Below, in pieces: positions 1 to 13,600 of a stretch of 64,000 nt of DNA (positions within the stretch are counted from its first letter, which is position 1; every line of letters begins with the position of its first letter). Location of the stretch: assembly GCF_032854445.1 (NCBI RefSeq), contig NC_088304.1, positions 14,025,704-14,089,703 on the forward strand, read 5' to 3'. The DNA is from Liolophura sinensis (lineage: Eukaryota > Mollusca > Polyplacophora > Chitonida > Chitonidae). The notes beneath the pieces were generated by a model, which worked only from the letters and a program-made list of their open reading frames with translations, was not told where the DNA came from and did not search any database. Made by a program: the position numbers and the translations under genes.

Positions 1-1560
1 ATATCAGATTCGGCAGTAAGACTTTGGCCTTTTAAATGTACATAAAAGGCCAATGTTGGAGTTAACATGAAAAAGTTTTGTCTCTAATATGTATTTTATT
101 TAGCATGCTTCAGCACGTTTGACATTTCAAACTATCCTCTTGACATACGTCCTCCCGGATACCGCTATTCTTTAACAGACAGGCGCAAAAGTTAAGTTAT
201 GCTTTTGTAAGGGTACCACTATCGGAGAGTAAAGATGAGAAACAGCAGGCTTGTTCAACTCTCACATCAGCGATAGGCCTCTCACAAGGTCAAACAAAAA
301 AAAAACACGAAGACGTTTAAATAAGTTCAGTACATATATTTGAACAAAATAGACAAATAATACAACTGACAATAATACACAAAACAATACAAATAATTAC
401 ATAAATATATAGTCTCTTACTGACGACAGCGTCCGAATCCGGATGAAATATTCCGGCTTCCACAGGCGAGTCTGTCTACCTAAATGCAGAATCTGCAGTT
501 AAGAGGAATTCTCCAATCGAAGGATGACAGTCACAATAAGTCACAATCTGCAGTGGGCACGGCACGCTGACGATGGTTGGTCCCTAAGTGCGTGCGAAGG
601 TGTAACTTCTCAGGGCGGACGGCGTCCGTGACGCAGAGCTGGCGATCTATGTTTCACTACTCGGAAATGCACACAAAGTCACTTTCAGGGCAAACGAGGA
701 TGAATTCTACGTAACCGCACAAAGAGAAAATGAGGGATACCAGCTCCAAAATAACGTCTCAGAACATCAGCCAGTGGCCAAACACAATCTCAAGAGGTGC
801 TGCGTACAGAAAATGGAGCACAAATGACGAATGTCGAATGGCGTGAAAGCCGATGTCTCCGAACCCGGTAAAACCCATCACAGTAGATGACAGTAAATAT
901 GACTGCTCTCAGGTGGATTTGTGTAAATGACTGCCCTCAAGTGGATTTAAGTAAATGACTTCGAGCTTCACAACTCCGTCGCTCATATTTATAGAGTAAA
1001 GTAAAGAGAATTCTGGATGGTTTGATCGTAAACATGTTTACAACACCGATACATATTTCGAGGATGAGTATCCTATGTACAATGACACGAAACTCACAAA
1101 CACAGAAGCCTTGAGAACGCTCGACTGAATTACAGTGCAGGTTATATAACGTACACAAACGGGGAAAATGTACGTCAGGCACCTTTCCGGTAAAACAAAT
1201 AAAAAAAAACTATAATACAATATTTAAAAACGAAACACGTGACAGCCTTTCCAAAATAAAAAGAAAACTATATGTCGATGTAAAACAGAGATCAGAAATT
1301 TTCTCAGCTATTTGGGTAAAGGTGGTGGTTTACTCAGGCCCCTTACATTTCCGCCACCCATTATCTGGCTTATTTTTTTTTATTTCTGACACATTATATG
1401 TGTCATATCAAACTTATGTACATATTTCAAACCATCAGATCTCTTAAGGCCAAGAGAGGACAACATTACTTTCAATATTCTTTGTGTGCTGTCAGCTATG
1501 ATATGGGTTAACATAGCTTTCGTTATTCTTCGGGCTATATCTCCAAAATAATTTTAGTTG
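1..1560. other. Upstream flank without a recognised gene
   Basis: No conserved coding segment was found on either strand. It holds a short A-run near 297, a two-copy 27-bp repeat near 895-955 (aggtggatttgtgtaaatga type) and AT-rich DNA. A distant 5' UTR exon of gene A cannot be excluded. Confidence 0.5.
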
Positions 1561-1574
1561 ATGTCGACCTACCT

Positions 1575-3290
1575 TTTTCATCACCTTTCCAGTCACATCC
1601 TGTCATGGGAAATGTTTCAGGTTTAACCTAACTTTCATTACCTTTCCAGCAATACTCTCTTATGGAATTTGTTTCAAGTTTAACCTTTCAGCATCCTTCC
1701 AGTCATACCCTGTCACGGGATTTGTTTGAAATTAAACGTTTCATCATCCTTCCGGTCATACCCTGTCATGGGAAATGTTTCTGGTTTAATCTAACTTTCA
1801 TCACTCTTCCAGTCATATTCTCTCATGGGATTTGTTTGAGGTTTCACCTAACTTTCATCACTCTTCCAGTCATACCCCGTCATGGGATTTGTTTGAGGTT
1901 TCACCTAACTTTCATCTTTCTTCCAGTCATACCCTGTAATGGGATTTGTTTGAGGTTTCACCTAACTTTCATCACCCTTCCAGTCACACCCTGTCATGGG
2001 ATTTGTTTGAGGTTTCACCTAACTTTCATCACCCTTCCAGTCACACTCTGTCATGGGATTTGTTTGAGGTTTTACCTAGCTTTCATCACTCTTTCAGTTA
2101 TAACCTGTCATGGGATTTGTTTGAGGTTTCATCTGGCTTTCATCACCCTTTCAGTCACACACTGTTATGGGATTTGTTTGAGTTTTTATCTAGTTTTCAT
2201 CACTCTTTCAGTCATACGCTGTCACGGGATTTGTTTGAGGTTCCACCTAGCTTTCATCACTCTTCCAGTCATACCCTATAATGGGATTTGTTTGAGGTTT
2301 CACCTAACTTTCATCCCCCTTCCAGTCACACCCTGTCATGGGATTTGTTTGAGGTTTCATCTAACTTTCATCACCCTTCCAGTCACACTCTGTCATGGGA
2401 TTTGTTTGAGGTTTCACCTAACTTTCATCACTCTTCCAGTCATACCTTGTAATGGGATTTGTTTGAGTTTTTACCTAACTTTCATCACTCTTCCAGTCAC
2501 ACCCTGTCATGGGGTTTGTTTGAAGTTTCACCTAACTTTCATCTTTCTTCCAGTCACACTCTGTCATGGGATTTGTTTGAAGTTTCACCTAACTTTCATC
2601 ACTCTTCCAGTCATACCTTGTAACGGGATTTGTTTGAAGTTTTACCTAGCTTTCATCACTCTTTCAGTCATACCCTGTCATGGGATTTGTTTGAGTTTTT
2701 ACCTAGCTTTCATCACTCTTCAAGGCATACGCTGTCATGGGATTTGTTTGAGGTTCCACCTAGCTTTCATCACTCTTCCAGTCATACCTTGTAATGGGAT
2801 TTGTTTGAGGTTTCACCTAACTTTCATCATCCTTCCAGTCACAACCTGTCATGGGATTTGTTTGAGGTTTACCTAGCTTTCATCACTCTTCCAGTCATAC
2901 CCTGTAATGGGATTTGTTTGAGGTTCCACCTAGCTTTCATCACTCTTCCAGTCATACCCTGTAATGGGATTTGTTTGAGGTTTCACCTAACTTTCATCAC
3001 TCTTCCAGTCATACCCTGTAATGGGATTTACTTGAGGTTTCACCTAACTTTCATCACTCTTCCAGTCATACCCTGTAATGGGATTTACTTGAGGTTTCAC
3101 CTAACTTTCATCACCCTTCCAGTCATACCCTGTAATGGGATTTGTTTGAGGTTTCACCTAACTTTCATCACTCTTCCAGTCATACCCTGTAATGGGATTT
3201 ACTTGAGGTTTCACCTAACTTTCATCACCCTTCCAGTCACACTCTGTCATGGGATTTGCTTGAGGTGTCACCTAACTTTTACGAAACATT
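1575..3290 (+). repeat. 57-bp minisatellite, about 30 units
   Basis: The unit contains cttccagtcataccctgtaa, then tgggatttgtttgagg and a cctaactttcatcac tail. The period of 57 is a multiple of three, so a stop-free frame spans 1662-2876 and another 2801-3319; these are by-products of the array. Units become ragged after 3250, and related words recur to about 3660. Confidence 0.95.
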
Positions 3291-3797
3291 CCACATATTG
3301 CAATGCGGGTTTTATTTGATGTCTCATTTCATGTTTAACGTAACCTTCATAACTCTTTAGACATATCTGAATGTTGGTTTTGGTTTGATTTTGCTTTTAT
3401 CAACCTTGGGATATATTACAATTTTAGTTTCAGCGCACTTGTAGTCATACCGTCATTGAGGTTTTGGTTTCAACTTCATTTAGATCATATAGCTTTTGTT
3501 GCAAAGGATATCTGAACTGTCCTCCCGTCAATGGCTCTGTTTGACATCACTTTAAACACTCTTTGTTTTGATTATTGTTAATAAACAGAATTTTTCAAGT
3601 GATCTTGCCTTCAGCGTTCATTGCAAAGGATTTCATAACATCACGTTAAACACTATTTTGGATAATATCACCACGTGTGTTTTTGCTGGGAATTTTGCTT
3701 TCAAGGTCCCCGTTCACCATACAACCAATTGTGATTTTCGTTGCTCAGGTGACCTTTTCCACACTGGACGGACGATCTGCATAGTAAACCATCAACC

Positions 3798-3905
3798 ATG
3801 AAGATCAAGAAGGTTCTGCTGACCATACTGGACATGAAGACGGTTATAATGTCCATCTTGACCCCAATTCTTCTTCTGCCCATTCTCTACGAAGTCGAGG
3901 GGGAT
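3798..3905 (+). CDS. SLC13: Gene A exon 1 (aa 1-36)
   Basis: The ATG at 3798 is chosen because it aligns with the gene B start and gives the usual short family N terminus before the first membrane segment (SILTPILLLPILYEVEGD). Donor gtaagt at 3906, phase 0. Two upstream sequences resemble the 5' flank of gene B exon 1 only weakly; no separate 5' UTR exon was identified. Confidence 0.9.
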
Positions 3906-6900
3906 GTAAGTTTAATTTCCATAAGCCTCATGGAATGGATCAAATCGATATGCTATAGCAAAGGACATACGGTATAGAGGGTAAAATCAGAACAGCGACG
4001 ACAATATGATAATTGCTAAATGGTCGCATGTAACCGGTGAAATACGGCCTCTTGTCAATTTACCTCATTTAGGGCTTTTATTCTGACTGTTTATGTACTA
4101 AATGATAAATCTATAAATGCCCCACAAAATGGCTAAAATGCTCGAATTGCATGACGACATCTCATTCAGTTCGAGTCTCTCTCGAACTAGGATATGTGAA
4201 GGTACATCCCTATTGAAACAATTACTTCAAAAGGGGTTTCAGTGGCAACCCCAAATGAAATAATATTGAAATATTTTTGGGGACCAGGGAATGGGCAAGG
4301 ATTAGAATATATGTAATACTGTCAAATATTTTTGGCCTACTTGAAGAACATAGCTCTGTGCCCAAAATTACGGGAAAAATAGCTATTTCCTATTATAATC
4401 CACCCTAGTTCTACTTGTTCAGGCAAAATATATATAAATATGAACTACCGTAAAGCAGGATTTTCAGTAATATTTAAGCCACCCCTCACCAATGCCACTA
4501 ATGCGTCGTGGAAAGGTCACCAACAGCTCAAAATATTTGTAGAAAATAAAACACTTTCTTATATTTTGAACACGTGATATTCTATCAGTTAGAGAGATAA
4601 TGCCTTTGAAATTATAATATTACAAAGGTGTGGAATATTTATATATAATTTATATATAATACCCCTGTTGAAGTAATTGTTTCAACAGGGGTAATTTATT
4701 TCAATAGGGGTTGCGACAAAGTTTGAACTGCGTGTACTGACAATAATCGGAACGCCCCAAATCCGCTTACTGCATTTTGCTGGTCTGTAATTCGAGCTTC
4801 CATTGTTTGTTGAAGTAATATTGTAAATTAAAAGAGCCATAGTCATGGTCAGAATTACAACATTATGACAGCCGAGTTACGCCCCTTTCTACCATGACAC
4901 GTGTGGCTATTTAGAAAGCAAGGAATTTTGAAATCTGTTCTTCCTTAATTCCTAAACTAGTTGGATCGATATGTAATACTTGGTATTTGAAGAATCATAG
5001 ACAAGTAACGTCTAATAAATTGAAATTAAACTCTACATTTTCCCTACCTAATTCTGCGTAAGGCATGGCGCAAGGGGACGTGTAAGTTGTTACTATTTTA
5101 CCATTCACATGAATATTTAGAATAAAATCCTAACTGAGATAATTCAGAAGAGTGCGCCTTTCACCGGTTACGTGTGACTATTTGCCAGCCATCACACTGT
5201 CGTCTCAGCTCTGGTTTTACTCTCTGTGTTGTACGTCCATCACACTGCCGTCTCAGCTCTGGTTTTACTCTCTGTGTTGTACGTCCATCACACTGCCGTC
5301 TCAGCTCTGGTTTTACTCTCTGTGTTGTACGTCCATCACACTGCCGTCTCAGCTCTGGTTTTACTCTCTGTGTTGTACGTCCATCACACTGCCGTCTCAG
5401 CTCTGGTTTTACTCTCTGTGTTGTACGTCCATCACACTGCCGTCTCAGCTCTGGTTTTACTCTCTGTGTTGTACGTCCATCACACTGCCGTCTCAGCTCT
5501 GGTTTTACTCTCTGTGTTGTACGTCCATCACACTGTCGTCTCAGCTCTGGTTTTACTCTCTGTGTTGTACGTCCATCACACTGCCGTCTCAGCTCTGGTT
5601 TTACTCTCTGTGTTGTACGTCCATCACACTGCCGTCTCAGCTCTGGTTTTACTCTCTGTGTTGTACGTCCATCACACTGCCGTCTCAGCTCTGGTTTTAC
5701 TCTCTGTGTTGTACGTCCATCACATTGTCGTCTCAGCTCTGGTTTTACTCTCTGTGTTGTACGTCCATCACACTGTCGTCTCAGCTCTGGTTTTACTTTC
5801 TGTGTTGTACGTCCATCACACTGCCGTCTCAGCTCTGGTTTTACTCTCTGTGTTGTACGTCCATCACACTGTCGTCTCAGCTCTGGTTTTACTCTCTGTG
5901 TTGTACGTCCATCACACTGCCGTCTCAGCTCTGGTTTTACTCTCTGTGTTGTACGTCCATCACACTGTCGTCTCAGCTCTGGTTTTACTCTCTGTGTTGT
6001 ACGTCCATCACACTGTCGTCTCAGCTCTGGTTTTACTCTCTATGCTGTACGTCCATCACACTGTCGTCTCAGCTCTGGTTTTACTCTCTGTGTTGTACGT
6101 CCATCACACTGTCGTCTCAGCTCTGGTTTTACTCTCTGTGTTGTACGTCCATCACACTGCCATCTCAGCTCTGGTTTTACTCTCTATGCTGTACATCCAT
6201 CACACTGTCGTCTCAGCTCTGGTTTTACTCTCCGTGTTGTACATCCATCACACTGTCGTCTCAGCTCTGGTTTTACTCTCCGTGCTGTACATCCATCACA
6301 CTGCCGTCTCAGCTCTGGTTTTACTCTCCGTGTTGTACGTCCATCACACTGTCGTCTCAGCTCTGGTTTTACTCTCTGTGTTGTACGTCCATCACACTGC
6401 CGTCTCATCTCTGGTTTTACTCTCTGTGTTGTACGTCCATCACACTGCCGTCTCAGCTTTGGCTTTACTCTCTATGCTGTACATCCATCACACTGCCGTC
6501 TCAGCTCTGGTTTTACTCTCTGTGTTGTACGTCCATCACACTGTCGTCTCAGCTCTGGTTTTACTTTCTATGCTGTACGTCCATCACACTGTCGTCTCAG
6601 CTCTGGTTGTACTCTCTATGCTGTACGTCCATCACACTGCCGTCTCAGCTCTGGTTTTACTCTCTGTATTGTACGCCCATCACACTGTCGTCTCATCTCT
6701 GGTTTTACTCTCTGTGCTGTAATCTTTCATGCTCATTTAAAAGCTTGTTTTATCACATTCATTTTTATACAGGCTTAAATCACACCAAATGTTTGTTTCC
6801 TACTGTTTTCTAATTAGCTATGATCTGGTGAATTTTTTGAGAGAGTTTGTTAACTGTATGACAATATCTCCTTCCAAAGGCCGGAAGATGTGGGTATGGC

Positions 6901-7633
6901 GTAGGTATCGTTATTGTGTTCTGGGCGTTTGAAATTTTACCTCTTGGCGTAACGGCATTGCTTCCCATCCTACTGTTTCCGGTTTTGGGTGTGCTGACAA
7001 CAGGTCAAGTTAGTGGCGAGTACATCAAGGTAAGTTAAATATTCCATATTTGTGTGGGATTGGGCTGGAGTTGGGGGCGGGGGAATAAACAGTCAGCCCT
7101 GGATCGCATAAACAATCCAGGGCATGGTGCAAAGATGCAGCAAAGAAGTGAATGTCGCAAAAATAAAAACCTACAATGTTTTAATAATTTATTCTTTATC
7201 AACATCATATTCACACAAGAGTTCCAAATAATAATAATAATAAATCAAAGTATTTAAAATGTAACGATTGTGTCTATTTGGGTAAATATCTTGTTACTTG
7301 TAACGTTCAGGATGCGGATTTTCCTCCTTTGTAACTGCCTTACCCCGAATTCTGAGTGACATACAATATCCTATATTCTTTATCAACATCATATTCACAC
7401 AAGAGTCCCAAATAATAATGATAAGTCAAAGTATTTAAAATGTAACGATTGTGTCTTTTTGGGTAAATATCCTGTTACTTGTAACGTTCAGGATGCGGAT
7501 TTTCCTCCTTTGTAACTGCCTTACCCCGAATTCTGAATGACATACAATATCCTATTTCTATAAGACATTACGGGCATCATACAAGTATAAGAGAAAAATC
7601 TATAAGTAAACAGCAACGCTTTCAATTTTTGCC

Positions 7634-7664
<31 letters not shown>

Positions 7665-10600
7665 CAACAGGCTCCTCCTGTTATTTCTTTGTGAACATAA
7701 TTTATTAAGTATTTTTTTAAATCAGGACGATTGTCCCATTTAACGTTGTGAGAAAAAATTCCATGCCTTACTTATCTTTGTTTTTAGAACGCTGTGCCGT
7801 CAGAGGTGGTGCCCTTCATTCATTGTTGTAAAAATGTAGCAATTCTTGTGACGTAGACGATCAAATTAATGAACCATACCAAGTTGACGTCACGGCGTTC
7901 TAAAATCAAAGGGGACACAACTCATGTCATGTTTAACAAATTGTAGTCTTGTCCGAGTGCATCTGTCCAAACATAATCTACAAATAGGATAGACACCTAC
8001 AAAATGAACTGAGTGAGTGAGCGCTTGGGGTTTAACGTCGAACTGAACAATTTTTCAGTCATATGACGGCGAAGGGGTCATTAGAATGTATGTAATATGC
8101 CGCCTTGTTGCAGGACGGATTTCCACCGCTCTTTTATCTTGTGCTGTTTCACTGAGACGACTTAACGCAGGCAAGTGAGGCGCCCCGCCCGAGCCATTAT
8201 ACTGATACGGGTCAACCAGTCGTTGCACTATCCTCTTAATGCTGAACGCCCAGCGAGGACGTTACAACTTCCTCTTTTTTAAGGTATTAGGTGTGACCCG
8301 ACCCAGGATTAACTCTGGATCTACCGCTCCAGAAGCTGACGCGCTACCAACTGTGCTATCGGGGCCGGTCAAACTGATACAAAATTGTAACACAATCACT
8401 ACGAACCATGTATTTACGTTGATAAGCTTCAGTTTCGTGTAAAAAATCTTTGACTTCACCTTTAAACGGCACTCACATACATGACTATTTATTTATTTGA
8501 TTGATGTTTTACGCCGTGCTCAAGAATACTTAACTTACACAACGACGGCGAGTATTGTGGTCGGAGGAAACTGGGCAAAACCCTGGGGAAACCCATGATC
8601 ATCCATAGCCTGCTAGCAGATCTTCTCACGTACCTTCGGAGAGGAAGTCAGCACGAGCTCACAGGGTGACAGACTCTTGAGTCATGGCGCCACACTGGCG
8701 CGCTAATCACATCGGTCTCGGAGGCTTCCCTCAAATATATGACAGTCTATGCTTTGTTCCATTTCCACAGAGCCCATCCGTTACGCTTATTGGGATATTT
8801 GGCATTATTGCTGCCGTTGAGCGCTGGGGTCTTCACAATCGGATAGCGCTGGGAATCCTTAAACTTTTCGGAACAAAGCCACATTGGTTTGTATCAGTTA
8901 TTTTTTTATTTTTTGTTTGTTTGTTGTTTGACGCCATAACCGAGAAGTGTCCATTTATACGACGACGGAAGCTTGCAACAAGGTACACCTGAGGCGTAAA
9001 TCCAATAGCAGTAGTGCCTTGATTCATTCGGGGGCCTCCGTGGCTCAGTTGGTTAGCGCGCTAGCACAGCGTAATGACCCAGGAGTCTCTCACCGAGGCG
9101 GTCGCTGTGAGTTCAAGTCCAGCACATGTTGGCTTCCTCTCCGGCCGTACGTGGGAAGGTCCTCCAGCAACCTGCGGATGGTCGTGGGTTTCCGCCGGAC
9201 TCTGCCCGGTTTCCTCCCACCATAATGCTGGCCGCTGTCGCATAAGTGAAATATTCTTGAACACGGCGTAAAACACCGATCACAATAATCATATAAATAC
9301 CTTGATTCATTCCTATTAGTATTCATGACGTGGGGAAGCCTGGCAGCAACCTGCAGGTTGTCGTGATTTCCTCCCACCGGTTTCCTCCCACCATAATGCT
9401 GGCCACTGTCGTATAAGTGAAATATTCTTGAGTACGGCGTAAAACACCATTAGTTTTCTTGGTGTCAGATACGTATTAACTGATCTTTACAAAGCCATTT
9501 AAATATATTTGCGCCATTTATTAAACACTAATTGAGGTAAACTGACAAAAGGTTGTATTTCATCAATTACGTGCAAGTGACCATTTACCAATTATCACAC
9601 TGTAGTTCCTGCTCTGGTTCTACTGTGTATGCTGTAAGTTTTTTTTATCATGTAGTTTGTAAACAATAAGAATGCCTTACAAATGGCAGTAGGACTTATG
9701 CCTTATACCTTATAAATGGCAGTGTTACGAATTTGAACTTTGATATGGGATTCATGCCTGGAATATCCACTGTCTGTCCGGCATCATTGAAAACTGATGA
9801 CCGCTTCTCTCTTGTGTGTTACCGGCTTTAGTTCTCATTTGTATAATTTCTTACATACCTTGGTCTTTGGGAGCTAGTGTTAAACGTTGTTTTGGAAGTG
9901 GATATTCCGATTATCGACTTGGAACGCCTTTTACGGACTACGAATGGTATATGAATGTCGGACATGACGCTTATAGTTATGCCTTTTACCATATGAATGG
10001 CAGTGGGACTTATCCCTTATGCCTTATGAATGGCAGTAAGACTTACGCCTTATGCTTTATGAATGGCAGTAAGACTTATGCCTTATGAATGGCAGTGGGA
10101 CTTACGCCTTATGCCTTATGAATGGCAGAAGGACCCCACATGATACATCTATATACAAATTTCACCTGGTTACATATGCTAGAGAGGGTACAAACATGGA
10201 CGATTGCAATCTATGTCATGAAACATTTATGCAGAGACTTCTAAATCACATGTTTTCTGTTAAGCAACTGCATTCACAATTCCTTAAACTTGCCAAACAT
10301 ACCACCAGTAACAACTTACAACAGTCGTAACGTGGAAAATCTATAGCGCTATGCTTTGCAAGTACGTACCTAATTCTCGTGGATAGGGGATGTATAAACA
10401 TAGTTGCAATAAAATCATAAAAGACATGATATTTTATGTAACAAAAATCTGAACCTGTTTTAAATATTAAATGCTGTGGATTGCATACTGGATTTGACGC
10501 ATGACTTATGACACACGTATATCTTTCCGGGCCTCCGTTATCGAGGTGGTAAGCGTGATAGCGCGGCACAATGACCTCCCACCATAATGTTTTTTGAGTG

Positions 10601-13600
10601 CAAAACAAAAATCAAATAAATAAATATTTCCCCCCTGAAATCATTAAGAATCGTTGATTAGTTCTATTTCAAGAAGCAGATTTATGAAGATTATTGTATC
10701 TTAATCACCAAGACACACGATAAATGAAAAAGAACGGTCGTCGTTTAAGTGAAATCAGTTTTCATTGATACAGGGAAGGCAGGCAGTTTTCTAGTCTTGA
10801 AATCTCGTTGTCCGTCAGTAATGTACAGGTCAAATTATTACTGTTCATAAAAGCATGTTGATGTTAAAAACATTTAATAATGATGGGGATGGTAGTTTAT
10901 CTACCACTACCGTTAATTTTCACAGTAGAAGGAGTAACAGTATCCATTTTGTTTATTTATTTGATTGATGTTTTACGCCGTACTCAAGAATATTTCCTTA
11001 TACGACAGCAGCCAGCATTTTGGTGAGACGAAACCGGGAGAAACCCACCATCCGCAGGTTACTGACAGATCTTCCCACACACTTAAACTTTACACATTGT
11101 CTTTGATGGTAAAATGTATTCTGTTATCATTGCTCATTCTGTTAAAGATAGCACACAAATTCTATTAATTTTACATAGAAATTGTATTATATTAAGATGA
11201 TATTATGTTGAATATGACATGGTGTTGTATTATACACATAATAATAGAATACATTCTCGCATTACCCAGACAACACACTTTCTGTTAAAATTAACAACTT
11301 ATTTTTTGAGAGATTCGCCAATTTTTGAATTACTCTGTAGGTTGATACTGGGCATGATGGTTTGTACTGCTGTACTGTCCATTTTCATAACGGCTGGGGT
11401 GACTGTTCTCATGATTCCAATTGTACGCAGTGTTGTTGACAGACTGGAAGGCGTCCAATCTACCAGAGGTAAGTGTCCAATTTGGACAATATCAATGATT
11501 TCTTTCATTCGTAACCTTCCATTTGTGTCCGTCCTGGTTGCATTTCAAGCCGCGATGTTGACGGGAACAAGCGGGGCATGCTAAAGGAAAGTCTTCAATC
11601 TGGACACCGAAGAATGTCTCCAATCTGCATTCAAGGAACAGTATTCATGTGGACAACAAACTTTAACGCATCCAGTGAGCAGTTCAAATGAATATTTGCA
11701 ATCTGCATTCAAAGGAAAGCGTCCGGTCTGGGGAGTATTCAGACTGGAATTTGAAAGGAAGGAGTTAAATCTTGACCCAAAAACAAGATTCCTTATCCGC
11801 ACACTAAATGGTGGCTTTTAACAAACACACGAAAAGAATCGTTCAGTCTGTAAACCAAATGATTTATTTATTTATTTGATTGGTGTTTTACGCCGTACTT
11901 AAGAATATTTCACTTATACGACGGCGGCCAGGATTATGGTGGGAGGAAACCGGGCACAGCCCGGGGGAAACCCACGGCCATCCGCAGGTTGCTGACAAAC
12001 CTTCCCACGTATGGCCGGAGAGGAAGCCAGTATGAGCTGGACTTGAACTCACAGCGACCGCATTGGTGAGAGACTCCTGGGTCATTTCGCTGCGCTAGCG
12101 CGTGTAAACCAAATGAAGATTTCCACCGTTTCAAACCGATGGAATATACTCAGATCCTTCTGTTCTGTACAAAAAATGAAATTTTCCGATTGGCTCAAAT
12201 GGAGCTCCAAACTGAATATCAAAGAAACGAGTCCAGCCCGCACACCAAAAGAAGGTATCCAGTCTAAACACCAAAGGGAAGGTATTCAAAATACAAACCT
12301 TGGAAAGGGCTTTCAGTCTGAGAATCAAAGGAAGATATCCAATCTGCAGACCAAAGGAAGGTATCCAGTCTAAACACCAAAGGGAAGGTATTAAAATACA
12401 AACCTTGGAAAGGGTTTCCAATCTGTGAATCAAAGGAAAATCTCAAATATGCACGCCAAGGAAAATCTCCAATCTGCGCACGAAAGGAATGTCTCCAGCC
12501 TGCTGGACAAAGGAAGGTTTGCAATCGGGATACTAACAGAAAACACCCGAAGGCAGAACTATGATATGTGTCACACTTAACACCTTTCCAATGTCAATAC
12601 GTATATTTATGTCTGTAGAAAGTGATACTATTTTTGACTTTCTCTCTGCCATTGGTATGGCAGGAAAGCTGTAATTTTAAACTACCGTCTGTGTTTGTTA
12701 TGTGACTTCTGGTGTCCTTTTTGACTGAATAGTAAATGAATTATCCGTAGTAGATCGACTACTTGACGTTTTATTGTCGCGATAAAACTGAAATATTGTT
12801 GAAAGCGACGTTAAAACTTTCACTCACTCACTCACGTATATTTATGTTTTATTCTTAGTATATCCCTATGCATTGTTTTAATGCTATTGTTAATGCTATG
12901 TTAAATGTGATGACAACACGCCATTTTGAGTAATCCCAGAACAGTGGCGTCTAATAAATTGCAATTAATGTCATTGCGTTTTTTTAAACCTATTTCTGCT
13001 AAAGCCATGGTGCTAGGGCTGGTGTGTGTGTGTGTGGAGTGGGGGTGGGGGGGGGGGGGGGAGGAATGAAATTTGCTTCGTTTTGTACATTTTACATGAA
13101 CAGCTTGAATAAAACCGTTACTGAGATAAACTGACAAGAGGACGTATTTAACCGGTTACGTGTGACAGTTTGCCAGCTATGACACTATCGTTGCTGTTTA
13201 TTTGTTTGTTTGATTATTTACCAACAGTCAGAATACAGATGTATGCAAAGATATAATATATTAACATAAACAATTAAGATTATAAACAAATGTTTAAATG
13301 ACTGCAAGGCGGGAATCAAGCCCGGTTTGACTTGTTCTGTCCCTTCATACACATGCATACAGTAAGTATAATTAGAGAAGAAAAGCTAGACATGCATATA
13401 AGTACGGATATGACAAGATACAAGGCTGGCTGATGGTGATACGATATAAGTTAGTTTGTCGCTAGAAATCTGATTCCATAATATTCATGAGTTGATAATT
13501 TTTGATTTATTTTTAAAAAGAAAAAAAGAGTTGATATTGGGATATTTGATGAGTTTGTTCCATTCTCAAGGGCCTTTCGCATGGATGGAATATAGCGATG

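Noticed and set aside
1662-2876. 404-codon open frame
   Set aside because: By-product of the 57-bp array; no sign of coding other than the repeat itself.
5152-6813. Long overlapping open frames of about 500-550 codons
   Set aside because: They are produced by a 48-bp repeat that happens to be a multiple of three. Three plus-strand frames are open at once and none has an independent start or a known domain.
9030-9120. Functional tRNA gene
   Set aside because: The tRNA-like head belongs to a SINE: it is followed by the shared body and tail and flanked by target duplications, and many copies exist.
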